From Mesorhizobium sp. WSM4904 (GTDB lineage Bacteria > Pseudomonadota > Alphaproteobacteria > Rhizobiales > Rhizobiaceae), in assembly GCF_029674545.1 (NCBI RefSeq), contig NZ_CP121354.1:5775001-5839000 (forward strand): 64,000 nt of DNA, in the 5' to 3' direction. Position 1 is the first letter of the stretch; each line of letters opens with the position of its first letter. Shown here in pieces: positions 17,108-25,618 of the stretch. Position numbers and translations under genes: made by a program. The notes below the pieces were generated by a model, which saw only the letters and a program-made list of their open reading frames with translations, made no database searches and had not been told where the DNA came from.

Positions 17108-17361
17108 GGCAGATTCCTTTCGTCTGGCTGATTGCGGTGACCGCCGTGTCCGCCATGGCCATGTCCTCCATGCATGAAGAAGTGCATGAAGACGCAGCCG
17201 AACGGCAGCAGATAGAACAGCGCGCCAAGCACATGGGCGCGGTGCTCGGTGAAGAGCAGGAACGCGCCGATCGCGAGGAAGCCGAGCAGGACGAGCCCTG
17301 CTCGGGACGTCAGAAAAGAACCTTGCGGGTGTTCGTGGTCCGAATGGTCATGTGTCGACAT
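17104..17361 (-). CDS. DUF2933 small His-rich membrane protein
   Basis: This 85-residue protein starts at ATG 17361 behind GGAGACC. It has a His/Asp-rich N-terminus (STHDHSDHEH), two spans (RAGLVLLGFLAIGAFLLF and LGALFYLLPFGCVFMHFFM) and a His/Gly tail (HGGHGHGGHGGH). This matches DUF2933, often found with metal-related membrane genes. The histidines could bind metal. It is the first gene of the operon, whose promoter would fall in or next to the 282-bp repeat. Confidence 0.78.
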   Translation of the reverse strand: MSTHDHSDHEHPQGSFLTSRAGLVLLGFLAIGAFLLFTEHRAHVLGALFYLLPFGCVFMHFFMHGGHGHGGHGGHRNQPDERNLP

Positions 17362-17403
17362 TGCGGGTCTCCTATTCGACGACGAGGCGGCCGCGGAACA
17401 TGA

Positions 17404-17685
17404 AGAGATCGGCGACACCATTCGCCGAAGTGGGCTGACTGCCGCAATCACGAATACCGGCCGCTATCGTGACCTGATCCGCTCGCGTAAGCGTGCGTCG
17501 CCATTCATGATGGCGACGCACAAACTTCGTTCACGCCGTCGCGACGGCGTATTTGATCGATTCCACCGAATGTTTGACGAAATCCTTGCCGATCTCGCCC
17601 ACCAGCTTCGCATTCAACGACGGCTGGTAGTGTCTGCGCATTTCGCCAAGCGTACGCGGATCGGCGATCACCAGTATGTGCTCGT
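17404..17685. repeat. 282-bp direct repeat, right copy
   Basis: This is the second copy of 11029-11310. Its right flank continues into the intact host-attachment gene. Its left flank is the upstream region of the DUF2933 operon, and in it the PPDK-like tail sequence has no gene attached. Confidence 0.95.
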
Positions 17686-17935
17686 ACGCTTCCTCGAGCG
17701 CCTGGTGGTTGAGATAGGCCGCAACCGACCCGGCAAAATCATCCTCACGCAGCCGGGAGTCGTCCGGGTTGGCGGTAGAGCTGCGGTGCCTGCCGCCGGA
17801 TCCGGCGCGGGCTACTTCAAGGACGGGATCCTCGATCTCGATCAAATCGAGATGCGGCTCGTGGCCCTTGTTGTGGAACAGCCGCAACTTCTCGCCATCC
17901 GTAACCGCGACAAGGGTGTCATTATTCAGGATCAT
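17531..17935 (-). CDS. host attachment / baeRF-family protein
   Basis: This 134-residue protein belongs to the family annotated as required for attachment to host cells, related to archaeo-eukaryotic release-factor-like (baeRF) domains. It has an N-terminal strand (DTLVAVTDGEKLRLFHN), a middle region with acidic and basic residues, and the C-terminal EEAYEHILVIADPRTLGEMRRHY, which matches the release-factor core. The ATG at 17935 has GGAGAAG before it. An FNR box lies 88 bases upstream. In denitrifiers such genes are often in hypoxia regulons; the molecular role is unproven. Confidence 0.8.
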   Translation of the reverse strand: MILNNDTLVAVTDGEKLRLFHNKGHEPHLDLIEIEDPVLEVARAGSGGRHRSSTANPDDSRLREDDFAGSVAAYLNHQALEEAYEHILVIADPRTLGEMRRHYQPSLNAKLVGEIGKDFVKHSVESIKYAVATA

Positions 17936-18022
17936 GTGTCTTCTCCACAATCGGATCGCGTGGGCGTTCGTCCGCCTGATGCATCAATGCGAAAAGGAGA
18001 TTGCAGATCCGGTTGCGCTGCC

Positions 18023-18036
18023 TTGACGTGGATCAA
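18023..18036. promoter_or_regulatory. FNR/FixK box TTGACGTGGATCAA
   Basis: This is a near-consensus TTGAC-N4-ATCAA site 87 bases before the host-attachment start. It links this gene to the regulon at 2-7 kb. Confidence 0.75.
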
Positions 18037-18090
18037 GCGAAGAACGGGCGGTGAGCAAGAAGCTCTCCCCAGCCTCAAAGCTGCGGTCAC

Positions 18091-18387
18091 CTACTTCGGG
18101 CAGAAAGCCGAATGCAGCGCTTCGATGACCGTCAGCACTTCCGGCCTGGTGATGCGGTAATAGACGGTGGTCCCGTCGCGGCGGGCCTCGACCAGCCCGT
18201 CGGCCCTCAGCCGCATAAGCTGTTGCGACATCGGCACCTGGTCGATGTCGAGCAGTTCGCGCAGCTCGGCCACCGAGCGCTCCTCGTCGCCGAGGGCGCA
18301 CAGAACGAGCAAACGCTGTGGATGGGACAGGCTGCGGAGGAGTTCCGCCGCCTTGCCCGAGGCCGGGATCAATTCTCGTACATTCAT
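18091..18387 (-). CDS. ArsR-family repressor of the SqrR/BigR type
   Basis: This 98-residue winged-helix protein has a recognition region DQVPMSQQLMRLRADGLVEARRDG and a wing TTVYYRI. Its only cysteines are Cys30 and Cys96, 66 residues apart, the same spacing as the persulfide-sensing pair known in SqrR (C41/C107) and BigR. It probably senses sulfide-derived persulfide and releases the divergent sulfide:quinone oxidoreductase promoter. The ATG at 18387 is used because the TTG upstream at 18423 would place the coding region over the operator. There is strong context support. Confidence 0.85.
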   Translation of the reverse strand: MNVRELIPASGKAAELLRSLSHPQRLLVLCALGDEERSVAELRELLDIDQVPMSQQLMRLRADGLVEARRDGTTVYYRITRPEVLTVIEALHSAFCPK

Positions 18388-18414
18388 TTTCTTGAATTTA
18401 TAATCTTTGAATGT
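18380..18414. promoter_or_regulatory. probable operator of the ArsR repressor
   Basis: An AT-rich stretch in an otherwise GC-rich region contains ACATTCA at 18380-18386 and its inverse TGAATGT at 18408-18414. A second TTGAAT lies in between. It overlaps the repressor's own start and lies upstream of sqr, as expected for autorepression. Confidence 0.55.
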
Positions 18415-18556
18415 TACATGCAAGCTTGCCGTTCGGGCTCACCGACGCCGTCACCTTACAATCGTGCCGCCCCGTTTGGAAATTGAGCCCGATCAACGCA
18501 GAACGCTGCCTTCCCGCGCAGAATGCTGCGGAAGGTCGAACCAACGGGAGGATATC

Positions 18557-19849
18557 ATGTCCCACATCGTCGTCCTCGGAGCAGGTCTCGGCGGCACGAT
18601 CATGGCGTATGAAATGCGCGACAAGCTGCGCGGCGAGGATCGGCTGACCGTCGTCACCCTCGGCACGTCCTATTCCTTTGTGCCTTCCAATCCCTGGGTG
18701 GCCGTCGGCTGGCGGGAGCGCAAGGACGTCACCGTCGATCTGGCGGACACCTTCAAAAGGCGCGGCATCGCGCTACGTCCCGAGGGCGCGAAGAAGGTGC
18801 ATGCGAAGGAAAACCGCGTCGAGCTCAACGACGGCTCCTTCGTCGATTACGACTATCTGATCATCGCGACCGGCCCGGATCTTGCCTTCGACGAGGTGCC
18901 AGGTCTCGGACCTGCCGGACACACCCAATCCATTTGCCAGATCGATCATGCCGTCGCCGCGCGGGCGAGGTTCGACGAATTGGTCCGCAAGCCAGGTCCT
19001 ATAGTCGTGGGCGCGGTCCAGGGCGCATCCTGCTACGGCCCGGCCTATGAATTCGCCTTCATCCTGGACACCGCGCTGCGCAAGGCCAGGGTGCGCGACC
19101 GCGTGCCGATGACCTTCGTGACGCCGGAACCCTATATCGGCCATCTCGGCCTCGACGGAGTCGGCGACACCAAGGGCCTGCTCGAGAGCGCCATGCGCGA
19201 TCGCCACATCAAGTGGGTCACCAACGCCAAGGTGGCTTCGGTCGACGCCGGCGTGATGCATGTCGAGGAAGTCAACGACGATGGGACGACCAAGGCCAAG
19301 CATGACCTTCCCTTCGCCTTCTCGATGATGCTGCCGGCTTTCCGCGGCGTGCCGGCGGTGATGGGTGTCGAGGGCATGGTCAATCCACGCGGCTTCGTCA
19401 CCATCGACAAGCATCAGCGCAACCAGACCTATCCGAACGTCTTCGCCATCGGCGTCTGCGTCGCCATTCCGCCGGTCGGCAAGACACCGCTTCCCGTGGG
19501 CGTGCCGAAGACGGGTTTCATGATCGAATCCATGGTCACGGCCACCGCCGAGAACATCGGCGCGCTTCTGCGCGGCGAGGAGCCGAGGGCCGTCGCGACA
19601 TGGAATGCGGTCTGCCTCGCCGATTTCGGCGATGAAGGCATAGCCTTCGTCGCGCAGCCGCAGATCCCTCCCCGCAACGTCAACTGGTCCTCGCAGGGCA
19701 AGTGGGTTCACGCGGCGAAGGTCGGGTTCGAGAAATACTTCCTCCACAAGGTGCGGCAGGGAAAGAGCGAGACCTTCTATGAGGGGCTGGCGCTCGACGT
19801 TCTCGGCATCAAGAAACTCAAGGCCATCCACATCGAGCCGGCCGAATAG
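18557..19849 (+). CDS. sqr: sulfide:quinone oxidoreductase
   Basis: This 430-residue FAD protein has the N-terminal dinucleotide fold VVLGAGLGGT and the second site VFAIGVCVAI. Cysteines at 127 (SICQ), 159 (GASCYGP) and 353 (NAVCLAD) are at the positions reported for the three essential cysteines of the Rhodobacter capsulatus enzyme. It oxidises sulfide at the membrane surface and reduces ubiquinone. The C-terminal amphipathic region (VGFEKYFLHKVRQG) fits membrane attachment. The ATG follows GGGAGGAT. It is divergent from the SqrR-like repressor and is followed by a DUF2892 gene and RND genes. Confidence 0.9.
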   Translation: MSHIVVLGAGLGGTIMAYEMRDKLRGEDRLTVVTLGTSYSFVPSNPWVAVGWRERKDVTVDLADTFKRRGIALRPEGAKKVHAKENRVELNDGSFVDYDYLIIATGPDLAFDEVPGLGPAGHTQSICQIDHAVAARARFDELVRKPGPIVVGAVQGASCYGPAYEFAFILDTALRKARVRDRVPMTFVTPEPYIGHLGLDGVGDTKGLLESAMRDRHIKWVTNAKVASVDAGVMHVEEVNDDGTTKAKHDLPFAFSMMLPAFRGVPAVMGVEGMVNPRGFVTIDKHQRNQTYPNVFAIGVCVAIPPVGKTPLPVGVPKTGFMIESMVTATAENIGALLRGEEPRAVATWNAVCLADFGDEGIAFVAQPQIPPRNVNWSSQGKWVHAAKVGFEKYFLHKVRQGKSETFYEGLALDVLGIKKLKAIHIEPAE

Positions 19850-19877
19850 GCACGGCGGTTTCCAGGAGAAAAAGGTC

Positions 19878-20081
19878 ATGACGATAGACAGGGCAGTTCT
19901 CATGTTCGCGGGCTTCATGGTGCTGATATCGCTCGCGCTCGGCATCTACTATTCGCCCTACTGGTTCCTGCTGACCGCATTCGCCGGGCTCAACATGGTG
20001 CAGGCCTCGGTCACGGGCTTCTGCCCGGCGGCGATGGTCTTCAAGAAGCTCGGCTGCAAGCCGGGCGTGGCGTTCAAATAG
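19878..20081 (+). CDS. DUF2892 (YgaP-type) membrane protein
   Basis: This 67-residue protein starts at ATG 19878 after AGGAGAAAAAGG. It has two spans (VLMFAGFMVLISLALGIYYS and WFLLTAFAGLNMVQASVTGF) with the conserved end FCPAAMVFKKLGCK, carrying two cysteines. This is the membrane domain found alone or joined to rhodanese in sulfur-handling proteins such as YgaP. It lies 28 bases after sqr, so it is likely part of sulfide or persulfide handling. Confidence 0.85.
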   Translation: MTIDRAVLMFAGFMVLISLALGIYYSPYWFLLTAFAGLNMVQASVTGFCPAAMVFKKLGCKPGVAFK

Positions 20082-20164
20082 CGGCACGTCATTGCGAGCA
20101 ATTGGCCGCTGTCGGGAGGCGGCCCAGTCGCTCCCGACCCATTTCAATCGACGAGACAAGCATA

Positions 20165-21175
20165 ATGACAACCATACGATCGGCCCTCGCGAGCATTGTT
20201 CTGATCGGCGCCGCCGGCCTTGTCGCGGTCGATGCACGCGCCGCCGATTTCACAGTCAAGGCCGCGGCCGTCACCGAGATGAAGGCTGTGTATGGACAGG
20301 TGGAGAGCCGCACCATCCTGCCGGCCAGGGCGAGGATTTCGGGAACCGTCGCGTCCGTCCGCGTCTCGGAGGGCGCTGAGGTAAGCAAGGGCGACGTGAT
20401 TGCCACGGTCGTCGACGACAAGCTCGCACTGCAGCTCAGAGCCGCCGACGCCAAGATCGCGGCGCTGAATTCGCAACTCGACAGCGCCCGCACCGATCTG
20501 CAGCGCGCGCAGGACCTGCTCGCCAAGGGTGCCGCCGCTCAAAGCCGGGTCGACGCCGCCAAGACGCAGTTCGATGTCGTCACGAACCAGCTGGCGGCTG
20601 CGATTGCCGAGAAGGCGGTCATCGAGCAAAGCACCAGGGAAGGCGATGTCCTGGCTCCGGCCGACGGCCGGGTGCTGACGGTACCGGTGGCCGCCGGCTC
20701 GGTGGTCATGGCGGGCGAACCCGTCGCACGGGTGGCGTCGGGCCAATACTATCTGCGACTGTCCTTGCCGGAACGGCACGCCGTCGAAATAACGGAAGGC
20801 GCCCGCGTCGACATCGGCGAACGCGGCACGGGTACCAATGCCGGCTTCGTCAAGGCCAGCGAGGGACGGATCGCCAAGGTCTACCCCGAGATCGAGAATG
20901 GCCGCGTGATTGCCGACGTCGAAGTCGTCGATATCGGGACCTATTTCGTCAATGAGCGCACGCTCGTTTCCATACCGGTTGCCAAACGGACCATGCTGGG
21001 TGTCCCGCCGGAGGCACTCAGGACCATCCACGGCATAGACTACGTCACGGTCGAGACGGCGGACGGCCCGCTCGAGGTCGCGGTCGTGCTGGGCGGGGAA
21101 TTCCAGGACGCCGGCCAGCCTCGCGTCGAGATCCTGAGTGGTCTTGCCGATGGCGACAAGGTCGTCCTGCCATGA
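20165..21175 (+). CDS. RND efflux periplasmic adaptor subunit
   Basis: This 336-residue protein has a cleavable signal (IVLIGAAGLVAVDARAADF), a lipoyl half motif (RARISGTVASVRVSEGAEV), an alpha-hairpin (about 100-155, AALNSQLDSARTDLQRAQDLLAKGAA), the second lipoyl half and a beta-barrel. It connects the RND pump encoded next (ATGA overlap) to an outer-membrane channel, for which no gene is seen nearby. It is transcribed with sqr, so its cargo may relate to sulfide stress. Confidence 0.88.
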   Translation: MTTIRSALASIVLIGAAGLVAVDARAADFTVKAAAVTEMKAVYGQVESRTILPARARISGTVASVRVSEGAEVSKGDVIATVVDDKLALQLRAADAKIAALNSQLDSARTDLQRAQDLLAKGAAAQSRVDAAKTQFDVVTNQLAAAIAEKAVIEQSTREGDVLAPADGRVLTVPVAAGSVVMAGEPVARVASGQYYLRLSLPERHAVEITEGARVDIGERGTGTNAGFVKASEGRIAKVYPEIENGRVIADVEVVDIGTYFVNERTLVSIPVAKRTMLGVPPEALRTIHGIDYVTVETADGPLEVAVVLGGEFQDAGQPRVEILSGLADGDKVVLP

Positions 21176-24100
21176 AACTCGGCATCGCCGGCTGGCTTAC
21201 CCGTTCCTTCATCGCATCGCCGCTGACGCCTCTGTTCCTGCTGGCCGCGCTGGCGCTCGGGCTTGTGGCCCTGGTCACTCTGCCGCGTGAGGAGGAACCG
21301 CAGATCTCCGTACCCATGGTCGACATCCACGTGTCCGCCAACGGCCTGAAGGCCGAGGATGCCGTCAAGCTCGTGACCGAGCCGCTGGAGACGATCATCA
21401 AGGGCATAGACGGCGTGGAGCACGTCTACTCGCAGACCACGGATGACGGCGCGCTGGTGACCGCGCGCTTCAAGGTCGGCACCAGCTCGGATGCCGCGAT
21501 CCTGCGTGTCCACGACAAGGTCCGCGCCAACATGGATCGCATCCCCGTCGGGATCCCGGAGCCGCTGATCGTCGGGCGCGGCATTGATGACGTCGCCATC
21601 GTGGTGGTGACGCTGACGCCGGCGCGACAGGCAGCGACGCGCTACTCCTCTGCGGATCTGACGCGCCTTGCGCATGAACTGCAGGTCGAGGTCGCAAAGC
21701 TTCCCGATATCGGCCTCACCTACATAGTCGGGGAGCAGCCGGAAGAGATCCAGGTCGAACCGGATCCGGAAAAGCTCTCGCTCTACGGCATCACGCTGCA
21801 GCAGTTGACGGGCAAGATCGCGGGCGCCAACCGTTCCTTCCAGATCGGCACGGTGCGCGACCAGAGCAACCAGCGGGTGCTGGTGGCCGGCCAGACGCTG
21901 CAGGCTTTATCCGATATCGGCAACCTTTTGCTGACCGCTCGCGACGGCCGGCCGGTCTATATCCGCGACGTCGCCAGCATCGTGCTCGCGACGTCGCCGG
22001 CGGAGAACCGCGTCACCGACATCGTCAAGTCCGACAAAGGTCTCGAACGCACGCCGGCCGTGTCGGTGGCGATCGCGAAGCGACCGGGTACCAATGCGGT
22101 CGTCATCGCCGATACGATCGTCAAGCGCCTAGATCAGGTGCGCGGCCAGATTTTCCCCAAGGACGTCGAGATGGCCGTGACGCGCAACTATGGCGAAACG
22201 GCCAATGAGAAGGCCAACGAATTGCTCTTCCATCTCGGCTTGGCGACCGTCTCCATCGTTCTCCTGGTCGCCGTCGCAATCGGTTGGCGGGAAGCTCTGG
22301 TGGTGGCCGTGGTGATACCCACGACGATCCTGCTGACCATGTTCGCATCGCGCGTCATGGGCTACACGCTGAACCGCGTCAGCCTGTTCGCGCTGATCTT
22401 CTCCATCGGCATCCTCGTCGACGACGCGATCGTGATCATCGAGAACATCGCGCGCCACTGGGCGATGGACGATGGACGTTCGCGCACCCAGGCGGCGATC
22501 GACGCGGTCGGCGAGGTCGGCAATCCCACCATCGTCGCGACGCTGACCGTGGTGGCGGCGCTGCTTCCCATGCTGTTCGTTTCCGGCCTCATGGGTCCCT
22601 ATATGAGCCCGATCCCGGCCAACGCCTCGGCCGCGATGCTGTTCTCCTTCTTCGTCGCGGTGATGCTGACGCCATGGCTGATGATGAAGCTCGGCGGCAA
22701 GGATCAGGCCGGCACGCATGGCCGTGCCGGCAGCGCGCATGGCGGCGTGCTGGGGCGCATCTATGTCGCGGTGGCGCGGCCGATCTTGAAGTCGCGGTTC
22801 CGGGCGTGGGCCTTCCTTTTGCTCGTGGGCGTCGCCACGATCGGGTCCATGGCGCTGATCTACACCAAGCATGTGACGGTCAAGCTTCTGCCCTTCGACA
22901 ACAAGACCGAGCTCCAGATCGTGGCGGACCTGCCCAAGGGCTCATCGGTCGAGGATACCGACCGGCTGCTGCAGGCAGCCGTGAACCGGCTGGCCTCGGT
23001 GCCGGAAGTGGTTTCGTTCCAGACCTACGCAGGCGCCGCCGCGCCTTTCAACTTCAACGGCCTGGTGCGCCACTACTACCTGCGATCGAGCCCCGAACAG
23101 GGCGACATTGCCGTCAACCTGCTTCCCAAGGGCGAGCGCAGCCGCGCCAGCCATGCCGTTGCGCTCGACTTGCGCGATCGCTTGAAGGGAATGGCGATGC
23201 CGGCGGGCACGGTGCTGAAGGTGGTCGAGCCGCCGCCGGGGCCGCCGGTGCTCGGCACGCTGCTGGCCGAAATCTACGGCCCGGACGCCGAGACCCGCCG
23301 TGCGGTCGCGGCCAAGGTGCGCGAGACCTTCGCCAGCGTCCCGTTCATCGTCGACGTCGACGACAGCTTCCACAACCAGCCGGAACGGCTGCGGCTTTCG
23401 ATCGACCAGGACAACCTCGAATACTACAAGGTCGAGCAAGCGGACGTGTACGACACGCTGAGCTATCTCTACGGCGGCACCACGGTCGGCTACTCGCACC
23501 GGGGCGGCGGACGCCTGCCGATCCCGATCCGCACGGCCTTGTCCAAGACAAACGGCGTGGTCGACCAGCGCGCCCTGGCAACGCCGGTGGCAGCAAACGC
23601 GCTGCCCGGCGCGCGCGACGTTGTCGAGCTTGGCGACGTCGTGCGGGTGAGCCGGGAGCCGGCCTCCTACCCGATCTTCCGCCACAACGGGCGGCCGGCC
23701 GAGATGGTGATGGGCGAACTGGCCGGCGCGTTCGAGGCGCCGGTCTATGGCATGCTCGCGGTGGACGATGCGATCGCCAAGGCGGACTGGGGCAACGTGC
23801 CCAAACCGGCGATCGCGCTGCACGGCCAGCCGGACGACGAATCCAAGCCCACTTTATTGTGGGACGGCGAGTGGGAGGTGACCTGGGTGACGTTCCGCGA
23901 CATGGGTGCCGCCTTCATGGTGGCTATCCTCGGCATCTACATCCTGGTCGTCGGGCAGTTCGGATCGTTCAAGCTGCCGCTGGTCATCCTGACTCCGATC
24001 CCGCTGACGCTGATCGGCATCATGCTCGGCCACTGGGCCTTCGCCGCGCCCTTCACGGCAACCTCGATGATCGGCTTCATCGCGCTCGCCGGCATCATCG

Positions 24101-24396
24101 TGCGCAACTCGATCCTGCTGGTGGACTTCATCCGGCACGCCAGGGGGACCGACGACCCGCTCGTCGGCGTGCTGCTCAAGGCCGGCGCGATCCGCTTCAA
24201 GCCGATCCTGCTCACCGCGCTCGCCGCGATGATCGGCGCCGCGGTGATCCTGACCGATCCGATCTTCCAGGGCCTCGCCATATCCCTGCTGTTCGGCCTC
24301 GCCTCCTCGACGCTGCTGACCGTGCTCGTCATCCCGGCGATCTACGTAGCGCTGCGTGGTGGCCCACCCGCCGGTGAAGCACCGCAGGCTGGGTAA
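21172..24396 (+). CDS. RND efflux permease (AcrB/HAE family)
   Basis: This 1074-residue inner-membrane pump has the standard 12-span layout. The first span is followed by the large porter loop (LPREEEPQISVPMVDIHV), then TM2-6 including the proton-relay region SIGILVDDAIVIIENIARHW, a second periplasmic loop and TM8-12 ending LLTVLVIPAIYVALRG. The Asp pair of TM4 is in LVDDAI. Length is normal. The gene is the last of the sqr operon; the substrate is unknown. It ends in a short convergent gap with the nar-side gene. Confidence 0.9.
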   Translation: MKLGIAGWLTRSFIASPLTPLFLLAALALGLVALVTLPREEEPQISVPMVDIHVSANGLKAEDAVKLVTEPLETIIKGIDGVEHVYSQTTDDGALVTARFKVGTSSDAAILRVHDKVRANMDRIPVGIPEPLIVGRGIDDVAIVVVTLTPARQAATRYSSADLTRLAHELQVEVAKLPDIGLTYIVGEQPEEIQVEPDPEKLSLYGITLQQLTGKIAGANRSFQIGTVRDQSNQRVLVAGQTLQALSDIGNLLLTARDGRPVYIRDVASIVLATSPAENRVTDIVKSDKGLERTPAVSVAIAKRPGTNAVVIADTIVKRLDQVRGQIFPKDVEMAVTRNYGETANEKANELLFHLGLATVSIVLLVAVAIGWREALVVAVVIPTTILLTMFASRVMGYTLNRVSLFALIFSIGILVDDAIVIIENIARHWAMDDGRSRTQAAIDAVGEVGNPTIVATLTVVAALLPMLFVSGLMGPYMSPIPANASAAMLFSFFVAVMLTPWLMMKLGGKDQAGTHGRAGSAHGGVLGRIYVAVARPILKSRFRAWAFLLLVGVATIGSMALIYTKHVTVKLLPFDNKTELQIVADLPKGSSVEDTDRLLQAAVNRLASVPEVVSFQTYAGAAAPFNFNGLVRHYYLRSSPEQGDIAVNLLPKGERSRASHAVALDLRDRLKGMAMPAGTVLKVVEPPPGPPVLGTLLAEIYGPDAETRRAVAAKVRETFASVPFIVDVDDSFHNQPERLRLSIDQDNLEYYKVEQADVYDTLSYLYGGTTVGYSHRGGGRLPIPIRTALSKTNGVVDQRALATPVAANALPGARDVVELGDVVRVSREPASYPIFRHNGRPAEMVMGELAGAFEAPVYGMLAVDDAIAKADWGNVPKPAIALHGQPDDESKPTLLWDGEWEVTWVTFRDMGAAFMVAILGIYILVVGQFGSFKLPLVILTPIPLTLIGIMLGHWAFAAPFTATSMIGFIALAGIIVRNSILLVDFIRHARGTDDPLVGVLLKAGAIRFKPILLTALAAMIGAAVILTDPIFQGLAISLLFGLASSTLLTVLVIPAIYVALRGGPPAGEAPQAG

Positions 24397-24418
24397 CCTG
24401 AGCAAGCCAGCGAAGTGT

Positions 24419-24595
24419 TTAGCCCTGGCGGAAATCGCCGGAGACGCCGAACACTATCAGGATCGCGGCCAAAGAAATCAAAACCGACGGGCCGCCGGTC
24501 AAATTGACGACGGCCGCACAAGCGCCCGCAGCTCCGCCGGCAACGATGGAGCGCAGAATGATCTCAAGCCACCTCGGCACCGGCCATTCTCCCAT
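24419..24595 (-). CDS. small two-span membrane protein at the end of the nar operon
   Basis: This 58-residue protein (ATG 24595) reads as two hydrophobic helices: IILRSIVAGGAAGACAAVVNL and VLISLAAILIVFGVSG. The start overlaps the end of the DUF2478 gene by about 30 bases. No family is recognised and the ribosome site is weak, but composition and position suggest a real terminal gene. Confidence 0.5.
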   Translation of the reverse strand: MGEWPVPRWLEIILRSIVAGGAAGACAAVVNLTGGPSVLISLAAILIVFGVSGDFRQG

Positions 24596-25157
24596 CCTGG
24601 GATTGGTTGGGGTCACGCATCGAGCTACCGCGGAGCAGACGCTCCATGGCCGCGAACCGATCGGACGAAAGATGAGACAGTTCGATTTCCCGGGCGAGGT
24701 CGGCTGCAAATTCGCGGAACGGCGCAAGATTGACGACAGGAACGCCGATCAGCACGGGTACGGAAAGCTCGAGCGCCTTGGCGATCAGAGCCCTGAAGCC
24801 ACCTCCTTCGGCCTCGGTCTTTCCGAATTTGCAGAGAACCAGCAGATCGGTCTGACCGCACAATCCCGCTGCCGCGGCTTCACAGGCGCCGAGCAGCCGA
24901 TCGATATTCAAAACACAGCCTCGGGCATGGGGACCTCGATCGTCGGATATGCCGTGGAGCTGGCCTGTCGCGAGATCCCGCAGATGCATGTCGCATTTCA
25001 CGCGATCCGGTTTCGGTTCGCTTAGCTGGACAAGGCCAGCCAAGCGCATGCCCCGCTCGGCCATGATGGCAGTAACTTCCCGCAGGAATGCCTCGAACTC
25101 CGAACCGTTCGAATAGACGATCGCGGTGATGGGACAGTCGGGACGAATGCCCTGCAT
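24564..25157 (-). CDS. DUF2478 P-loop-like protein
   Basis: This 197-residue protein matches DUF2478. It has an N-terminal TAIVYSNGSEFEAFLREV, the conserved DMHLRDLATGQLHGISDDRGPHARGC, and a middle block DLLVLCKFGKTEAEGGGF containing the conserved NKFGK-like element. Members are often found near molybdenum or nitrogenase genes and may be nucleotide-dependent factors for Mo-cofactor or metal handling. The ATG follows AAGGAG. Its place in the nar operon supports a role in making molybdenum-dependent nitrate reductase. Confidence 0.78.
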   Translation of the reverse strand: MQGIRPDCPITAIVYSNGSEFEAFLREVTAIMAERGMRLAGLVQLSEPKPDRVKCDMHLRDLATGQLHGISDDRGPHARGCVLNIDRLLGACEAAAAGLCGQTDLLVLCKFGKTEAEGGGFRALIAKALELSVPVLIGVPVVNLAPFREFAADLAREIELSHLSSDRFAAMERLLRGSSMRDPNQSQDGRMAGAEVA

Positions 25158-25168
25158 GGGGTTCTCCT

Positions 25169-25330
25169 TCAGTTTGAATTTGTCTGCCGTGCAGCAGACA
25201 CGACCGGATCGGTCTTATGCGCTGAGACCAGCGAGGCGGCGCCCAAGGCCACGCTTCGCGCCGTCTCGAAGGGCACCGCACCTGCGCCCGCGCAGAAGCA
25301 ACTGTCGGGCAGTATTGCCGGCACGGTCAT
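25169..25330 (-). CDS. small Cys-containing hypothetical protein
   Basis: This 53-residue frame starts at ATG 25330, which overlaps the upstream stop as ATGA. It has a cysteine pair CFC near residue 12 and a short Ala/Ser-rich helix. No family is known. The coupling and lack of gaps suggest it is translated, but a chance frame is not excluded. Confidence 0.42.
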   Translation of the reverse strand: MTVPAILPDSCFCAGAGAVPFETARSVALGAASLVSAHKTDPVVSAARQTNSN

Positions 25331-25608
25331 GCCTCGGCGCCCGGCAGCGTCTTTTCGAGAATCGCGCGCATGGCCGCAAGACCCGGATCCTGCGCACGGT
25401 TCATGATCCCGATGAGTTGCGTCCAAAGATCGTCGGATGCGGTGTCCACGAAATTGCGAACGGCCGAGCCCACGATATCGGCCGGCGAACGACCGGACTG
25501 ATCGGCAGCGGCGGTCAGCCGCGCAGCCAAGGCCGGCTCTTCGAAAGCGGCAACGATTGCCATGGCCGCTTTCGGGTCCTCCAGCGAGGCAATGATATCT
25601 CCGAGCAT
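25327..25608 (-). CDS. hypothetical helical protein of the nar operon
   Basis: This 93-residue soluble protein is predicted all-helical (AAMAIVAAFEEPALAARLTAAA, ADIVGSAVRNFVDTASDDLW). It has no signal peptide and no cysteine. It follows the PpiC gene by 10 bases with GAGGCGG before the ATG. I do not recognise the family. Genes of this size at this place in nar operons suggest an accessory assembly role. Confidence 0.65.
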   Translation of the reverse strand: MLGDIIASLEDPKAAMAIVAAFEEPALAARLTAAADQSGRSPADIVGSAVRNFVDTASDDLWTQLIGIMNRAQDPGLAAMRAILEKTLPGAEA

Positions 25609-25618
25609 CGCATCCGCC

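Noticed and set aside
22284..24377. A second plus-strand frame of 697 codons inside the RND gene
   Set aside because: It is an out-of-frame shadow rich in Arg/Gly. The RND frame holds all conserved motifs.
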